This document shows, piece after piece, positions 54,451 to 62,467 of a DNA stretch of 64,000 bases. The notes under the pieces are model-generated. The model searched no databases. It had not been told where the DNA came from and saw only the letters and a program-made list of their open reading frames with translations. How positions within the stretch are numbered: the first letter of the stretch is position 1; the number at the start of each line of letters is the position of its first letter. The position numbers and the translations under genes were made by a program. The stretch comes from CAYWPG01 sp964460035 (GTDB lineage: Bacteria; Pseudomonadota; Gammaproteobacteria; Nitrococcales; AK92): positions 1-64,000 of the forward strand of contig CAYWPG010000010.1 of the NCBI GenBank assembly GCA_964460035.1. The letters run 5' to 3'.

Positions 54451-55929
54451 GTGAGCGACGCCTACCATCCGGATCCGAGGCATACGGCGCTTGGCGAAAG
54501 ATTCTTCGATGTGGTCGAACCGGCAACGTTTCCGCAGCACATCCTGCGGTACCGCAATCGACGCTGGGCGCGGCGCCTGGGGCTGGACGATCTGAGCGAA
54601 GAGCAATGGCTGCGCCATTTCGGCCAGTTCAAGCCGTTGCCTGGCAATCTCCCGCAGCCGCTGGCCCTACGTTACCACGGCCACCAGTTCCGCCAGTACA
54701 ACCCTGAGCTGGGCGATGGCCGGGGTTTCTTGTTCGCCCAGCTTCGCGATCCGCCGACCGGACGCCTGCTGGACCTGGCGACCAAGGGCTCGGGACGCAC
54801 GCCCTGGTCCAGGGGAGGGGATGGCAGGCTCACCCTCAAGGGCGGGGTGCGCGAGGTGCTGGCCAGCGAGATGCTGGAGGCACTAGGCGTTTATACCTCC
54901 AAGGGCTTTAGCCTGATCGAGACCGGCGAGCGCTTGTGGCGCAACGACGAGCCCTCGCCGACGCGCTCCTGTGTGTTGGTGCGGCTGGGGCATGGGCATA
55001 TACGCATAGGCACGTTTCAACGCCTGCTTTACCTGCGCGATCGCGATGCGCTGGAGCGCTTGCTCGACTACTCAGTGAATACCTACTGGCCCGAAGCGGA
55101 TGCACCGACTATCCGCGAGCGCGCGATCGGGTTTCTGCGCGTGGTTACCCGTGCGGTGGCGCGGCTTGGGGCGGACTGGATCACGGCCGGTTTCGTGCAT
55201 GGGGTGTTGAACACCGACAACACCATGATCACCGGCGAAAGCTTCGATTACGGCCCCTGGCGTTTTCTGCCTACCTTCGATCCGAACTTCACGGCCGCCT
55301 ATTTCGATCACATACGGCTGTACGCTTTTGGCAGGCAGCCGGAGGCGCTGTTGTGGAATCTCTATCGGCTGGCCGACTGTCTGCTGGCGTTTGCGCCCGA
55401 AGACAGGCTGGTGGAGGCGATGGAGGTATTCTGGCCCAGCTTCGAGGCGGCTTTGCAGGTGCGCACTCTGGCGCGGCTGGGGTTGGCGCAGGAGTCGCCG
55501 GAGCTGGACGAGCAGCGCGTGGATGCGTTCTATCAGGCGCTGCGCGACAGTTCGGTACCGTTCGAGCGGGCATTCTTCGACATGATAGGCGGTGCACGCC
55601 CCGAGCGTCTGGCGGCAAGCCCGCATGCGGATGTCTATGCGGGAGAACACTGGCAAGCGGCGTTGAGGCAGCTGCGCGCGGCTCCCCGGGCGGAGCGGCT
55701 TGAGCAGGCCTTGCAGCACCCATATTTCGCGCAGTCGCAGCCAACAACATTGCTGATCGACGATGTAGAGGCCCTCTGGGAGCCGATCGATGCAGACGAC
55801 GACTGGGGGGCGTTTGACCGCAAACTCGCAGAGATTTCCGCGTTGCGTGAAGCCTATGAGCCATTGCTGGGTGAGCCCCAGGCGCTTGCTGACCGCCAGA
55901 CCGATCGGAGCGACGAGGAGGGCTCGTAG
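54451..55929 (+). CDS. selO: SelO protein adenylyltransferase (YdiU family)
   Basis: A 492-aa pseudokinase-fold AMP transferase. ALRYHGHQFRQYNPELGDGRG, TKGSGRTPWSRGGDGRLTLKGGVRE (nucleotide-binding loop and Lys) and FVHGVLNTDNTMITGESFDYGP (catalytic Asn and DYGP) are the family hallmarks. Members AMPylate proteins under redox stress. The start is a GTG after GGGAGAGAGCA. The selenocysteine or cysteine near the C-terminus of some homologs is not seen in the last residues here. Confidence 0.93.
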   Translation: MSDAYHPDPRHTALGERFFDVVEPATFPQHILRYRNRRWARRLGLDDLSEEQWLRHFGQFKPLPGNLPQPLALRYHGHQFRQYNPELGDGRGFLFAQLRDPPTGRLLDLATKGSGRTPWSRGGDGRLTLKGGVREVLASEMLEALGVYTSKGFSLIETGERLWRNDEPSPTRSCVLVRLGHGHIRIGTFQRLLYLRDRDALERLLDYSVNTYWPEADAPTIRERAIGFLRVVTRAVARLGADWITAGFVHGVLNTDNTMITGESFDYGPWRFLPTFDPNFTAAYFDHIRLYAFGRQPEALLWNLYRLADCLLAFAPEDRLVEAMEVFWPSFEAALQVRTLARLGLAQESPELDEQRVDAFYQALRDSSVPFERAFFDMIGGARPERLAASPHADVYAGEHWQAALRQLRAAPRAERLEQALQHPYFAQSQPTTLLIDDVEALWEPIDADDDWGAFDRKLAEISALREAYEPLLGEPQALADRQTDRSDEEGS

Positions 55930-55979
55930 CGCAAGGCCCCAGCCACCACATAGCCTGGCCGTGGCTGGGGCCAGCTTGC

Positions 55980-56753
55980 TCAGGCGACGGTGCTTCCCCC
56001 GTCAACGGCCAGCCACTGGCCGGTGATGTGGCGGCTGGCGTCGCTGGCGAACAGTGCCACCACACCCATCAAGTCTTCCTCGCCGCCCAGCCGCTGCAAC
56101 GGCGTGCGACCGATGAACATGTCGCCCATCTCGCTGAGAATGCCGTGAGTCATCTTGGATGGGAAGAAGCCAGGGCAGATGGCGTTGACATTGATGTTGT
56201 ACTTGCCCCATTCGGCTGCCAGCGTGCGGGTGAAGTTGATGACCGCGCCCTTACTCGTGTTGTAGGCGATGGTGTTCATGCCCGGCGGGTTGCCCGACAA
56301 GCCGGCGATGGAGGCGATGTTGATGATCTTCCCGCTCTTGCGCGGGATCATGCAGCGGCGGCCTACTTCCTGCGAGAGGAAGAAGACGGTATCGACGTTC
56401 AGCTTCATCACCTTGTGCCAGGCCTCGGGCGGATGCTCCTCGGCCGGAGCGCCCCAGGTGGCGCCGGCGTTGTTGACCAGAATGTCGATGGTGCCGAAGC
56501 GCTCTACCACCGCATCGACAACGCCTGGGATGTTCTCATGCTTGCTCAGATCCGCCGCAACCGTCAGCACCTCTATGCCTTGATCCTGCAGCTCGGCGGC
56601 GGCCGCCTCTAGCTCGTGCTGCTTGCGCGCGGTGATCGCTACTTTCGCGCCCAGCTCTCCTAAGGCGCGCGCCATCTGCAGTCCCAGGCCGCGCGAGCCG
56701 CCGGTGATCAGCGCCACTTTGCCGCCCAGCTCGAATAGTTTTTTTACGCTCAT
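55980..56753 (-). CDS. SDR-family oxidoreductase
   Basis: A 257-aa classical SDR. It has TGGSRGLGLQ, NNAGATWG, IASIAGLSG and YNTSK, ending HITGQWLAVDGGSTVA. The start at 56753 follows AGGATTGAGC. Similar proteins act as gluconate or hydroxyacyl dehydrogenases. It lies 66 nt behind the acyl-CoA dehydrogenase gene and is probably co-transcribed. Confidence 0.9.
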   Translation of the reverse strand: MSVKKLFELGGKVALITGGSRGLGLQMARALGELGAKVAITARKQHELEAAAAELQDQGIEVLTVAADLSKHENIPGVVDAVVERFGTIDILVNNAGATWGAPAEEHPPEAWHKVMKLNVDTVFFLSQEVGRRCMIPRKSGKIINIASIAGLSGNPPGMNTIAYNTSKGAVINFTRTLAAEWGKYNINVNAICPGFFPSKMTHGILSEMGDMFIGRTPLQRLGGEEDLMGVVALFASDASRHITGQWLAVDGGSTVA

Positions 56754-56819
56754 GCTCAATCCTGTTTTCGTGGGTCGAAAGGGGCGGCGGTACGAATCGT
56801 GCCGCCGCCCGGGCGGTGC

Positions 56820-58031
56820 TCAGTTCTTGTACTTGCGCAGCTCGATCTTGGCGATCGCGTTGCGGTGTACCTCGTCCGGTCCGTCGGCCAAGCGCAGCGT
56901 GCGCGAGGAAGCGTACGCATGAGCGAGGAACGGATGCGCGATGCCGGCAGCGCCGAATGCCTGGATGGCCCAGTCGATCACCTGGCAGGCCATCTTCGGT
57001 GCGGCCACCTTGATCATGGCGATTTCGGCGGCAGCCACCTTGTTGCCCACGGTGTCCATCATGTAGGCCGCCTTCAGAACCAGCAGGCGGGCCTGCTCGA
57101 TCATGATGCGCGCCTCGGCGATGCGCTCCATCGTCACCGTCTGCTCGGCGATGGGCTTGCCGAAGGCGACACGGTTGAGCGTGCGCTCGCACATCATCTC
57201 CAGCGCGCGCTCGGCCACGCCGATCAGGCGCATGCAGTGGTGGATGCGGCCAGGACCGAGCCGGCCCTGGGCAATCTCGAAGCCGCGGCCCTCGCCGAGC
57301 AGAATGTTCTTGGCGGGCACGCGCACGTTCTCGAACACCACCTCGGCGTGGCCGTGCGGCGCATCGTCGAAGCCGAATACGGGCAGGTGACGCAGCACTT
57401 TGATGCCGGGGGTGTCCATGGGCACCACGATCATCGACTGCTGGCGGTGACGGTTGGGGTTGTCCGGGTCGGTCTTGCCCATGACGATGAGCACCTTGCA
57501 GCGCGGGTCGTTCGCGCCGGAGGTCCACCACTTGCGGCCGTTGATGACGTACTCGTCGCCGTCGCGCTCGATACGCGTGGAGATGTTGGTCGCGTCCGAG
57601 GAGGCTACGTCCGGCTCGGTCATGGCGAAAGCCGAGCGAATCTCGCCCTCCAGCAGCGGCTTGAGCCATTGCTCCTTGATCTCTTCGCTGGCGTAGCGCT
57701 CCAGGGTCTCCATGTTGCCGGTGTCCGGCGCCGAGCAGTTGAAGACTTCGGGCGCGAACTTCACCCGGCCCATGATCTCGCAAAGCGGGGCGTATTCGAG
57801 GTTGGTCAGGCCAGCGCCTTTGTCGGAGTTGGGCAAGAACAGATTCCACAGCCCGGCAGCTTTGGCCTTCTGCTTCAGTTCCTCGACCACCGGCAGCGGC
57901 TGCCAGCGATCGGCGGCGTTGGCGAGCTCCTGATGAGCGCGCTCCTCGTTGGGATAAACGTGCTCGTCCATGAACTCCTGAAGCCTGGCCTGCAGCTCTT
58001 TGACTTTGGGTGTGAACTCGAAGTGCATCAA
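56820..58031 (-). CDS. Acyl-CoA dehydrogenase (paralog 2)
   Basis: A 403-aa FAD enzyme closely related to the 40126 gene. FAMTEPDVASSDATNI and GRIHHCMRLIGVAERALEMM are shared nearly word for word, and it ends with SRTLRLADGPDEVHRNAIAKIEL. Parts of the nucleotide sequence are also very similar. The small N-terminal helical domain, beta domain and C-terminal helices are complete. It is divergent to the LysR gene (95 nt between starts), so it is a likely target of that regulator. Confidence 0.93.
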   Translation of the reverse strand: MMHFEFTPKVKELQARLQEFMDEHVYPNEERAHQELANAADRWQPLPVVEELKQKAKAAGLWNLFLPNSDKGAGLTNLEYAPLCEIMGRVKFAPEVFNCSAPDTGNMETLERYASEEIKEQWLKPLLEGEIRSAFAMTEPDVASSDATNISTRIERDGDEYVINGRKWWTSGANDPRCKVLIVMGKTDPDNPNRHRQQSMIVVPMDTPGIKVLRHLPVFGFDDAPHGHAEVVFENVRVPAKNILLGEGRGFEIAQGRLGPGRIHHCMRLIGVAERALEMMCERTLNRVAFGKPIAEQTVTMERIAEARIMIEQARLLVLKAAYMMDTVGNKVAAAEIAMIKVAAPKMACQVIDWAIQAFGAAGIAHPFLAHAYASSRTLRLADGPDEVHRNAIAKIELRKYKN

Positions 58032-58125
58032 CTTCTCTCCTCAGTCGTGGTTACGCGGCCCGGGCCGCGAAGGTGCGCCGCACGGCGCGTGCAAGTAGAA
58101 TCAATGCGGTGTGCGTAGGGGCGTT

Positions 58126-59046
58126 ATGAACATAAACAGAATTGATCTGAATCTGCTCGTGGTACTGGTGGCCATCTACGACAAGGGTGGCATCACCCGC
58201 GCCGCGGAGGCCTTGAACGTCACCCAACCTGCGGTCAGCCATGCACTGGGCCGATTGCGCGCGTTATTCGACGACCCGCTGTTCGTGCGCGAGGGGCACA
58301 GCATGGTGCCCACGCCGCTCACGCGCAGTCTCATCGGACCGCTGCGGCGATCGTTGCGCAGTCTGGAGACGACCCTCAACGAGGCGAAGCACTTCGATCC
58401 TGCCGTGGCGGAGAAATGCTTCACCATCGGCGCGCGAGATGTGCTCGAGTCTACCATTCTGCCGCGCATGATGCGGGAAGTCGCACGGCAGGCCCCCGGT
58501 GTGGACTTGGCCTGTGTGCACTTCAACCGGCGCGAAGCCGAGGCCGATCTGCTCAGCGGACGGCTGGACGTGGTCATGGATGCCATCCTGCCCCAGTCCG
58601 ACGCTGTCTGCCATACCAGCTTTATGAGCAATCGTCTGGCCGTGGTGGTGCGCAAGGATCATCCGGCCAGCACGGAGCTGTCCTTGGAGGAGTATTTGGC
58701 CCATGGGCATATCCTGGTAACTTCGCGCCGCTCCGGTTATGGCGTCATCGATATGGAGCTGGCCCGCCGGGGGCTGCGGCGCAGGGTGGCCTTGCGCTGC
58801 CAGCATTACTATGCCGGCTGGCGGGTGGCCACCGAGACCGATCTGATCCTGACCATGCCCGAACGCTTGGCGCACCTGCTCAACGTCGATGGCGTGAACC
58901 GGATTCTGCCGCTACCGCTGGATTTGCCCGCTCAGGACATATACCTGTACTGGCACGCCAATGCCGATAACGATCCGGCCAACCGCTGGCTGCGCGAGCA
59001 ACTGATCAAGTCGTTCAAACACAGTCAGGAGCTGATCTCCGAGTAG
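58126..59046 (+). CDS. LysR-family transcriptional regulator
   Basis: A 306-aa LTTR. The winged helix-turn-helix covers about 4-62 (DLNLLVVLVAIYDKGGITRAAEALNVTQPAVSHALGRLRALFDDPLFVREG). The effector-binding domain is about 90-300. The DLNLL start and the GHSMVPTPLTRSL segment fit the NodD/PcaQ-like branch. The start at 58126 has AGGGG upstream. It stands divergent from the acyl-CoA dehydrogenase, the normal arrangement for a regulator and its target. Confidence 0.93.
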   Translation: MNINRIDLNLLVVLVAIYDKGGITRAAEALNVTQPAVSHALGRLRALFDDPLFVREGHSMVPTPLTRSLIGPLRRSLRSLETTLNEAKHFDPAVAEKCFTIGARDVLESTILPRMMREVARQAPGVDLACVHFNRREAEADLLSGRLDVVMDAILPQSDAVCHTSFMSNRLAVVVRKDHPASTELSLEEYLAHGHILVTSRRSGYGVIDMELARRGLRRRVALRCQHYYAGWRVATETDLILTMPERLAHLLNVDGVNRILPLPLDLPAQDIYLYWHANADNDPANRWLREQLIKSFKHSQELISE

Positions 59047-59072
59047 CGTGCGCCCCGGAGCGGCGGCCACTG

Positions 59073-62000
59073 CTAACGGAAGTCGCGCGAAGGCGCGTGC
59101 AAATCGCCCAGCAAGTGGCTGTGGTCTTCGAGCCGGCCGGCGATCAGGTGACAGACTTCGTCACGACGCTCCCACACCCCTATCACCGCCAATAGACGAG
59201 CCGTCAGCAGCACGCGGCGCTGGCGTTCGGCAAGGTCGCGCCAGACCACGACGTTGATCGTTCCGGTCTCGTCTTCCAAAGTGACGAAAGTGACGCCGGC
59301 GGCCGTGCCGGGGCGCTGGCGTGTGATTACCAGACCTGCCGCGCGCACCAGCCGCTTGGAATCCATTTGCCGCAGCTCGGCTGCGCTGCGCAGGCGCAGT
59401 CTGCGCAGACGCGGGCGCAGCAGTGCAAGCGGGTGGCGGCCCAGGCTCAGCCCCAGGCTCCGATAGTCGGCCCGAATCTCCTCGCCTTCCCGAGGCGCTG
59501 GCAGCTCCGGGGTCGGCTCGACTATGCGTGCTTGAGCGAGCAGGGGAAGCTCGGCCTCCTGTCCCAGCACCGTCCACCAGGCCGTGCGCCTATGTCCGGC
59601 CAGCGCCGCCAGGGCATTGGCCCGGGCCAGGGCCCGCAGGTCGTTTTGCCGCAGCCGGGCGCGGTGAGCCAGATCGTGGACGTCGGTGAATGGCCGCTGA
59701 CGGCGCGCGGCTACCACGCGCTGCGCGGCGGTTTCGCTCAGGCCTTTTACGAGGCGCAGCCCCAGCCGTAGCGCAAGCCCGCCGGATTCTTCCAGCGTGC
59801 AGTCCCAATCGCTGATGGTGACGTCTACCGGCCGTACGTCCACGCCGTGCGCGCGCGCATCGCGCACCAGCTGGGCCGGCGCGTAGAACCCCATTGGCTG
59901 GCTGTTGAGCAGCGCGCAGCAGAAGGCGGCCGGGTAGTGCCGCTTGAGCCAGGCGGAAACGTAAACCAACAGCGAGAAACTGGCGGCGTGCGATTCCGGA
60001 AAGCCGTATTCGCCAAAGCCTTGGATCTGGCGGAATATCTGCGTGGCGAACTGCTCGCTGTAGCCGCGTGCGCGCATGCCTTCGATCAGGCGCTGTTCAA
60101 AGTGGCCCAAATTGCCGCGCCGGCGCCAAGCCGCCATGGCCCGGCGCAGCTGATCGGCTTCCCCCGGCGAGAAGCCGGCCGCCACCACCGCGAGCTGCAT
60201 GACCTGCTCCTGGAAGATCGGCACTCCCAGTGTGCGCTCGAGCACCGCTCTTACTTCTTCGCTAGGGTAGGTCACCGGTTCCAGCCCTTCGCGCCGGCGC
60301 AAGTAGGGGTGCACCATATCGCCCTGAATGGGACCGGGTCGTACCAGCGAGACCTCGATGACAAGATCGTAGAAACACTTGGGGCGCATTCTCGGCAGCA
60401 TGGCCATCTGCGCCCGGGACTCGAGCTGGAACACGCCTATGGTGTCGGCCCGCTGGATCATGGCATAGACTTGGGGATCTTCCGGCGGCACAGTGGCCAG
60501 CGTCAGCTGCGGCCCGCCGTGGCGGGCGATCAGATCGAAGGCTTTATGGATGGCGCTGAGCATGCCTAGCGCCAGGCAATCCACTTTCAACAGCCCCAGC
60601 GCTTCCAGATCGTCCTTGTCCCACTGAATGACGGTACGTTCGGGCATGGCTGCGTTTTCAGTGGGGACCAGCTCGCTCAATGGCCCGGCGGAAATTACGA
60701 AGCCGCCTACATGCTGCGAGAGGTGGCGCGGGAACCCGAGCAGCTCCCGGCTGAGTACCAGCAGCTTGTGCAGCAGCGGACTGGCCGGATCGAAGCCCAC
60801 CTCGCGAATGCGCTCCTCATCGATGCGGCGGCCATCCCACCATTGCAGGCTCTTGGCTATTCGGTCGATCTGCTCCGGCTCCAGACCCAGCGCCTTGCCC
60901 ACATCGCGCAGCGCGCTGCGCGGCCGGTAGGTGATCACGGTGGCGGCGAGCGCGGCTCGGTGACGCCCGTATTTGCGGTAGATGTACTGGATGACTTCTT
61001 CGCGGCGCTCATGCTCGAAATCGACATCGATGTCCGGGGGCTCGTTGCGCTCGCGGGAGATGAAGCGCTCGAACAGCACATTGATGCGCGCCGGGTCCAC
61101 CTCGGTGATCCCCAGGCAGAAACATACCGCCGAGTTGGCCGCCGAGCCGCGCCCCTGACACAGGATTCCCTGGCTGCGGGCGAAGCTGACGATGTCGTAT
61201 ACGGTTAGGAAGTACGGCTCGTAAGCAAGCTCTCCGATCAGCGCCAGCTCGTGCTCGATCTGCGCTCGCACCTGCTCGGGCACGCCCGCCGGCCACCGCC
61301 GGTGCATGCCCTCCATAGTGAGCCGGCGCAGATATTCGCTGGCGCTAAGCCCGGGAGGGACCAGCTCTTGCGGGTATTCGTAACGCAGCTCGTCCAACGA
61401 GAACTGGCAGCGCTCGGCGATGACCAGTGTTTCGGCTAGCAGCTCGGGCGGATAGAGCCGAGCGAGCTGGCGGCGGTGGCGCAGATGGCGCTCGCCGTTG
61501 GGGAGCAGCGCCGTACCCAGTTCATGCAAGGGCTTGCCAAGGCGTATCGCGGTGAGCGTGTCCTGCAAGGCGCGGCGCCCGCGCTTGTGCATGTGCACGT
61601 CGCCACAGGCTACCAGCGGCAGCCCAAGCCGCAGGCTATGACGGCGCCAACGGCGCAGGCGAGCGGTCTCGCCCGGGCGCCGGAACAACTCCACGCCCAG
61701 CCAGCCGCGGTCATGGAAATGACGGCGAAACCAGACCAGTTCGCGTGCCCGCGGCTGGCCGCACAAAATTGCCAAGCAGTCGGGCACCCCTTCCTCGAGA
61801 TAGGCGTATTCCAGTTTGTAGCTGCCTTTCTCGGCCATGCTGCGGCACAGGCTGATCAGGGCGGACAGCTGGGCGTACGCGCGCCGGTGTGGCGCGAGCA
61901 GTACCACGGTGGCGTCGGCGCTCAGCTTGAACTCGCTGCCTATGATGAGCTTCAGCCCGCGCTGCTTGGCGGCCTGATGCGCGCGCACCACGCCGGCGAG

Positions 62001-62141
62001 CGAGCACTCGTCGGTAATCGCCAAGGCCGAGTAGCCCAGGTCCGCGGCCGTGTCCACCAGCTCATGAGGGTGGGATGCGCCGCGCAGGAAGGTGAAGTTG
62101 GTCAGGCAGTGAAGTTCGGCGTAAGCGGGAAGAGCGACCAT
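59073..62141 (-). CDS. dnaE2: Error-prone DNA polymerase III alpha-type subunit
   Basis: A 1022-aa C-family polymerase of the DnaE2/ImuC type. The N-terminal PHP domain starts AELHCLTNFTFLRGASHPHELV. The polymerase core has RGSAANSAVCFCLGITEVDP and PPDIDVDFEHERREEVIQYIYRKYGR, which supplies catalytic aspartates. C-terminal OB and HhH parts follow (VRAAGLVITRQRPGT near the end). The start at 62141 fits the normal DnaE2 N-terminus; the longer open frame upstream is not conserved. It is SOS mutagenesis machinery. No imuA or imuB gene is adjacent. A LexA-like box lies 16 nt upstream. Confidence 0.94.
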   Translation of the reverse strand: MVALPAYAELHCLTNFTFLRGASHPHELVDTAADLGYSALAITDECSLAGVVRAHQAAKQRGLKLIIGSEFKLSADATVVLLAPHRRAYAQLSALISLCRSMAEKGSYKLEYAYLEEGVPDCLAILCGQPRARELVWFRRHFHDRGWLGVELFRRPGETARLRRWRRHSLRLGLPLVACGDVHMHKRGRRALQDTLTAIRLGKPLHELGTALLPNGERHLRHRRQLARLYPPELLAETLVIAERCQFSLDELRYEYPQELVPPGLSASEYLRRLTMEGMHRRWPAGVPEQVRAQIEHELALIGELAYEPYFLTVYDIVSFARSQGILCQGRGSAANSAVCFCLGITEVDPARINVLFERFISRERNEPPDIDVDFEHERREEVIQYIYRKYGRHRAALAATVITYRPRSALRDVGKALGLEPEQIDRIAKSLQWWDGRRIDEERIREVGFDPASPLLHKLLVLSRELLGFPRHLSQHVGGFVISAGPLSELVPTENAAMPERTVIQWDKDDLEALGLLKVDCLALGMLSAIHKAFDLIARHGGPQLTLATVPPEDPQVYAMIQRADTIGVFQLESRAQMAMLPRMRPKCFYDLVIEVSLVRPGPIQGDMVHPYLRRREGLEPVTYPSEEVRAVLERTLGVPIFQEQVMQLAVVAAGFSPGEADQLRRAMAAWRRRGNLGHFEQRLIEGMRARGYSEQFATQIFRQIQGFGEYGFPESHAASFSLLVYVSAWLKRHYPAAFCCALLNSQPMGFYAPAQLVRDARAHGVDVRPVDVTISDWDCTLEESGGLALRLGLRLVKGLSETAAQRVVAARRQRPFTDVHDLAHRARLRQNDLRALARANALAALAGHRRTAWWTVLGQEAELPLLAQARIVEPTPELPAPREGEEIRADYRSLGLSLGRHPLALLRPRLRRLRLRSAAELRQMDSKRLVRAAGLVITRQRPGTAAGVTFVTLEDETGTINVVVWRDLAERQRRVLLTARLLAVIGVWERRDEVCHLIAGRLEDHSHLLGDLHAPSRDFR

Positions 62142-62467
62142 GCTGCGACCGATTTCTATGTATGGATGTACAGTATATGAAGATGTGGATGCCGGGAGGA
62201 AGACCGGACCGGGAGCGTTCCGCGGCGTCATGAAGAAGCCGCCGAAATAGGTTCGGAAACTGTCGCTAAGCGGCGACGAAGCTTGCTGTGGCAGGTGTTT
62301 CCGTTCGCTTCTGCAACGCCGTTCCAGCCCCTGTGTGAACGGTTTCATACGGTTGCGGCAGCGCGCCCCACGATACTTCGGTTGCCGCTTCTTCAGCGGC
62401 AACCGAAGGCTGGAGGGCTTCGAGGGGGTGAAGCCTATGGCCGGTAACACTCGTACAAGGGATGCCA
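62142..62467. other. Divergent gap of about 330 nt
   Basis: It lies between dnaE2 and the third jellyroll gene. It holds the LexA-like box; otherwise no gene or repeat was recognised. Confidence 0.5.
62158..62173 (-). promoter_or_regulatory. LexA-like box upstream of dnaE2
   Basis: On the minus strand CTGT-N8-ACAT (62158-62173) matches the CTGT-N8-ACAG LexA consensus at seven of eight fixed bases. It sits 16 nt before the dnaE2 start, suggesting SOS control. Confidence 0.55.
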
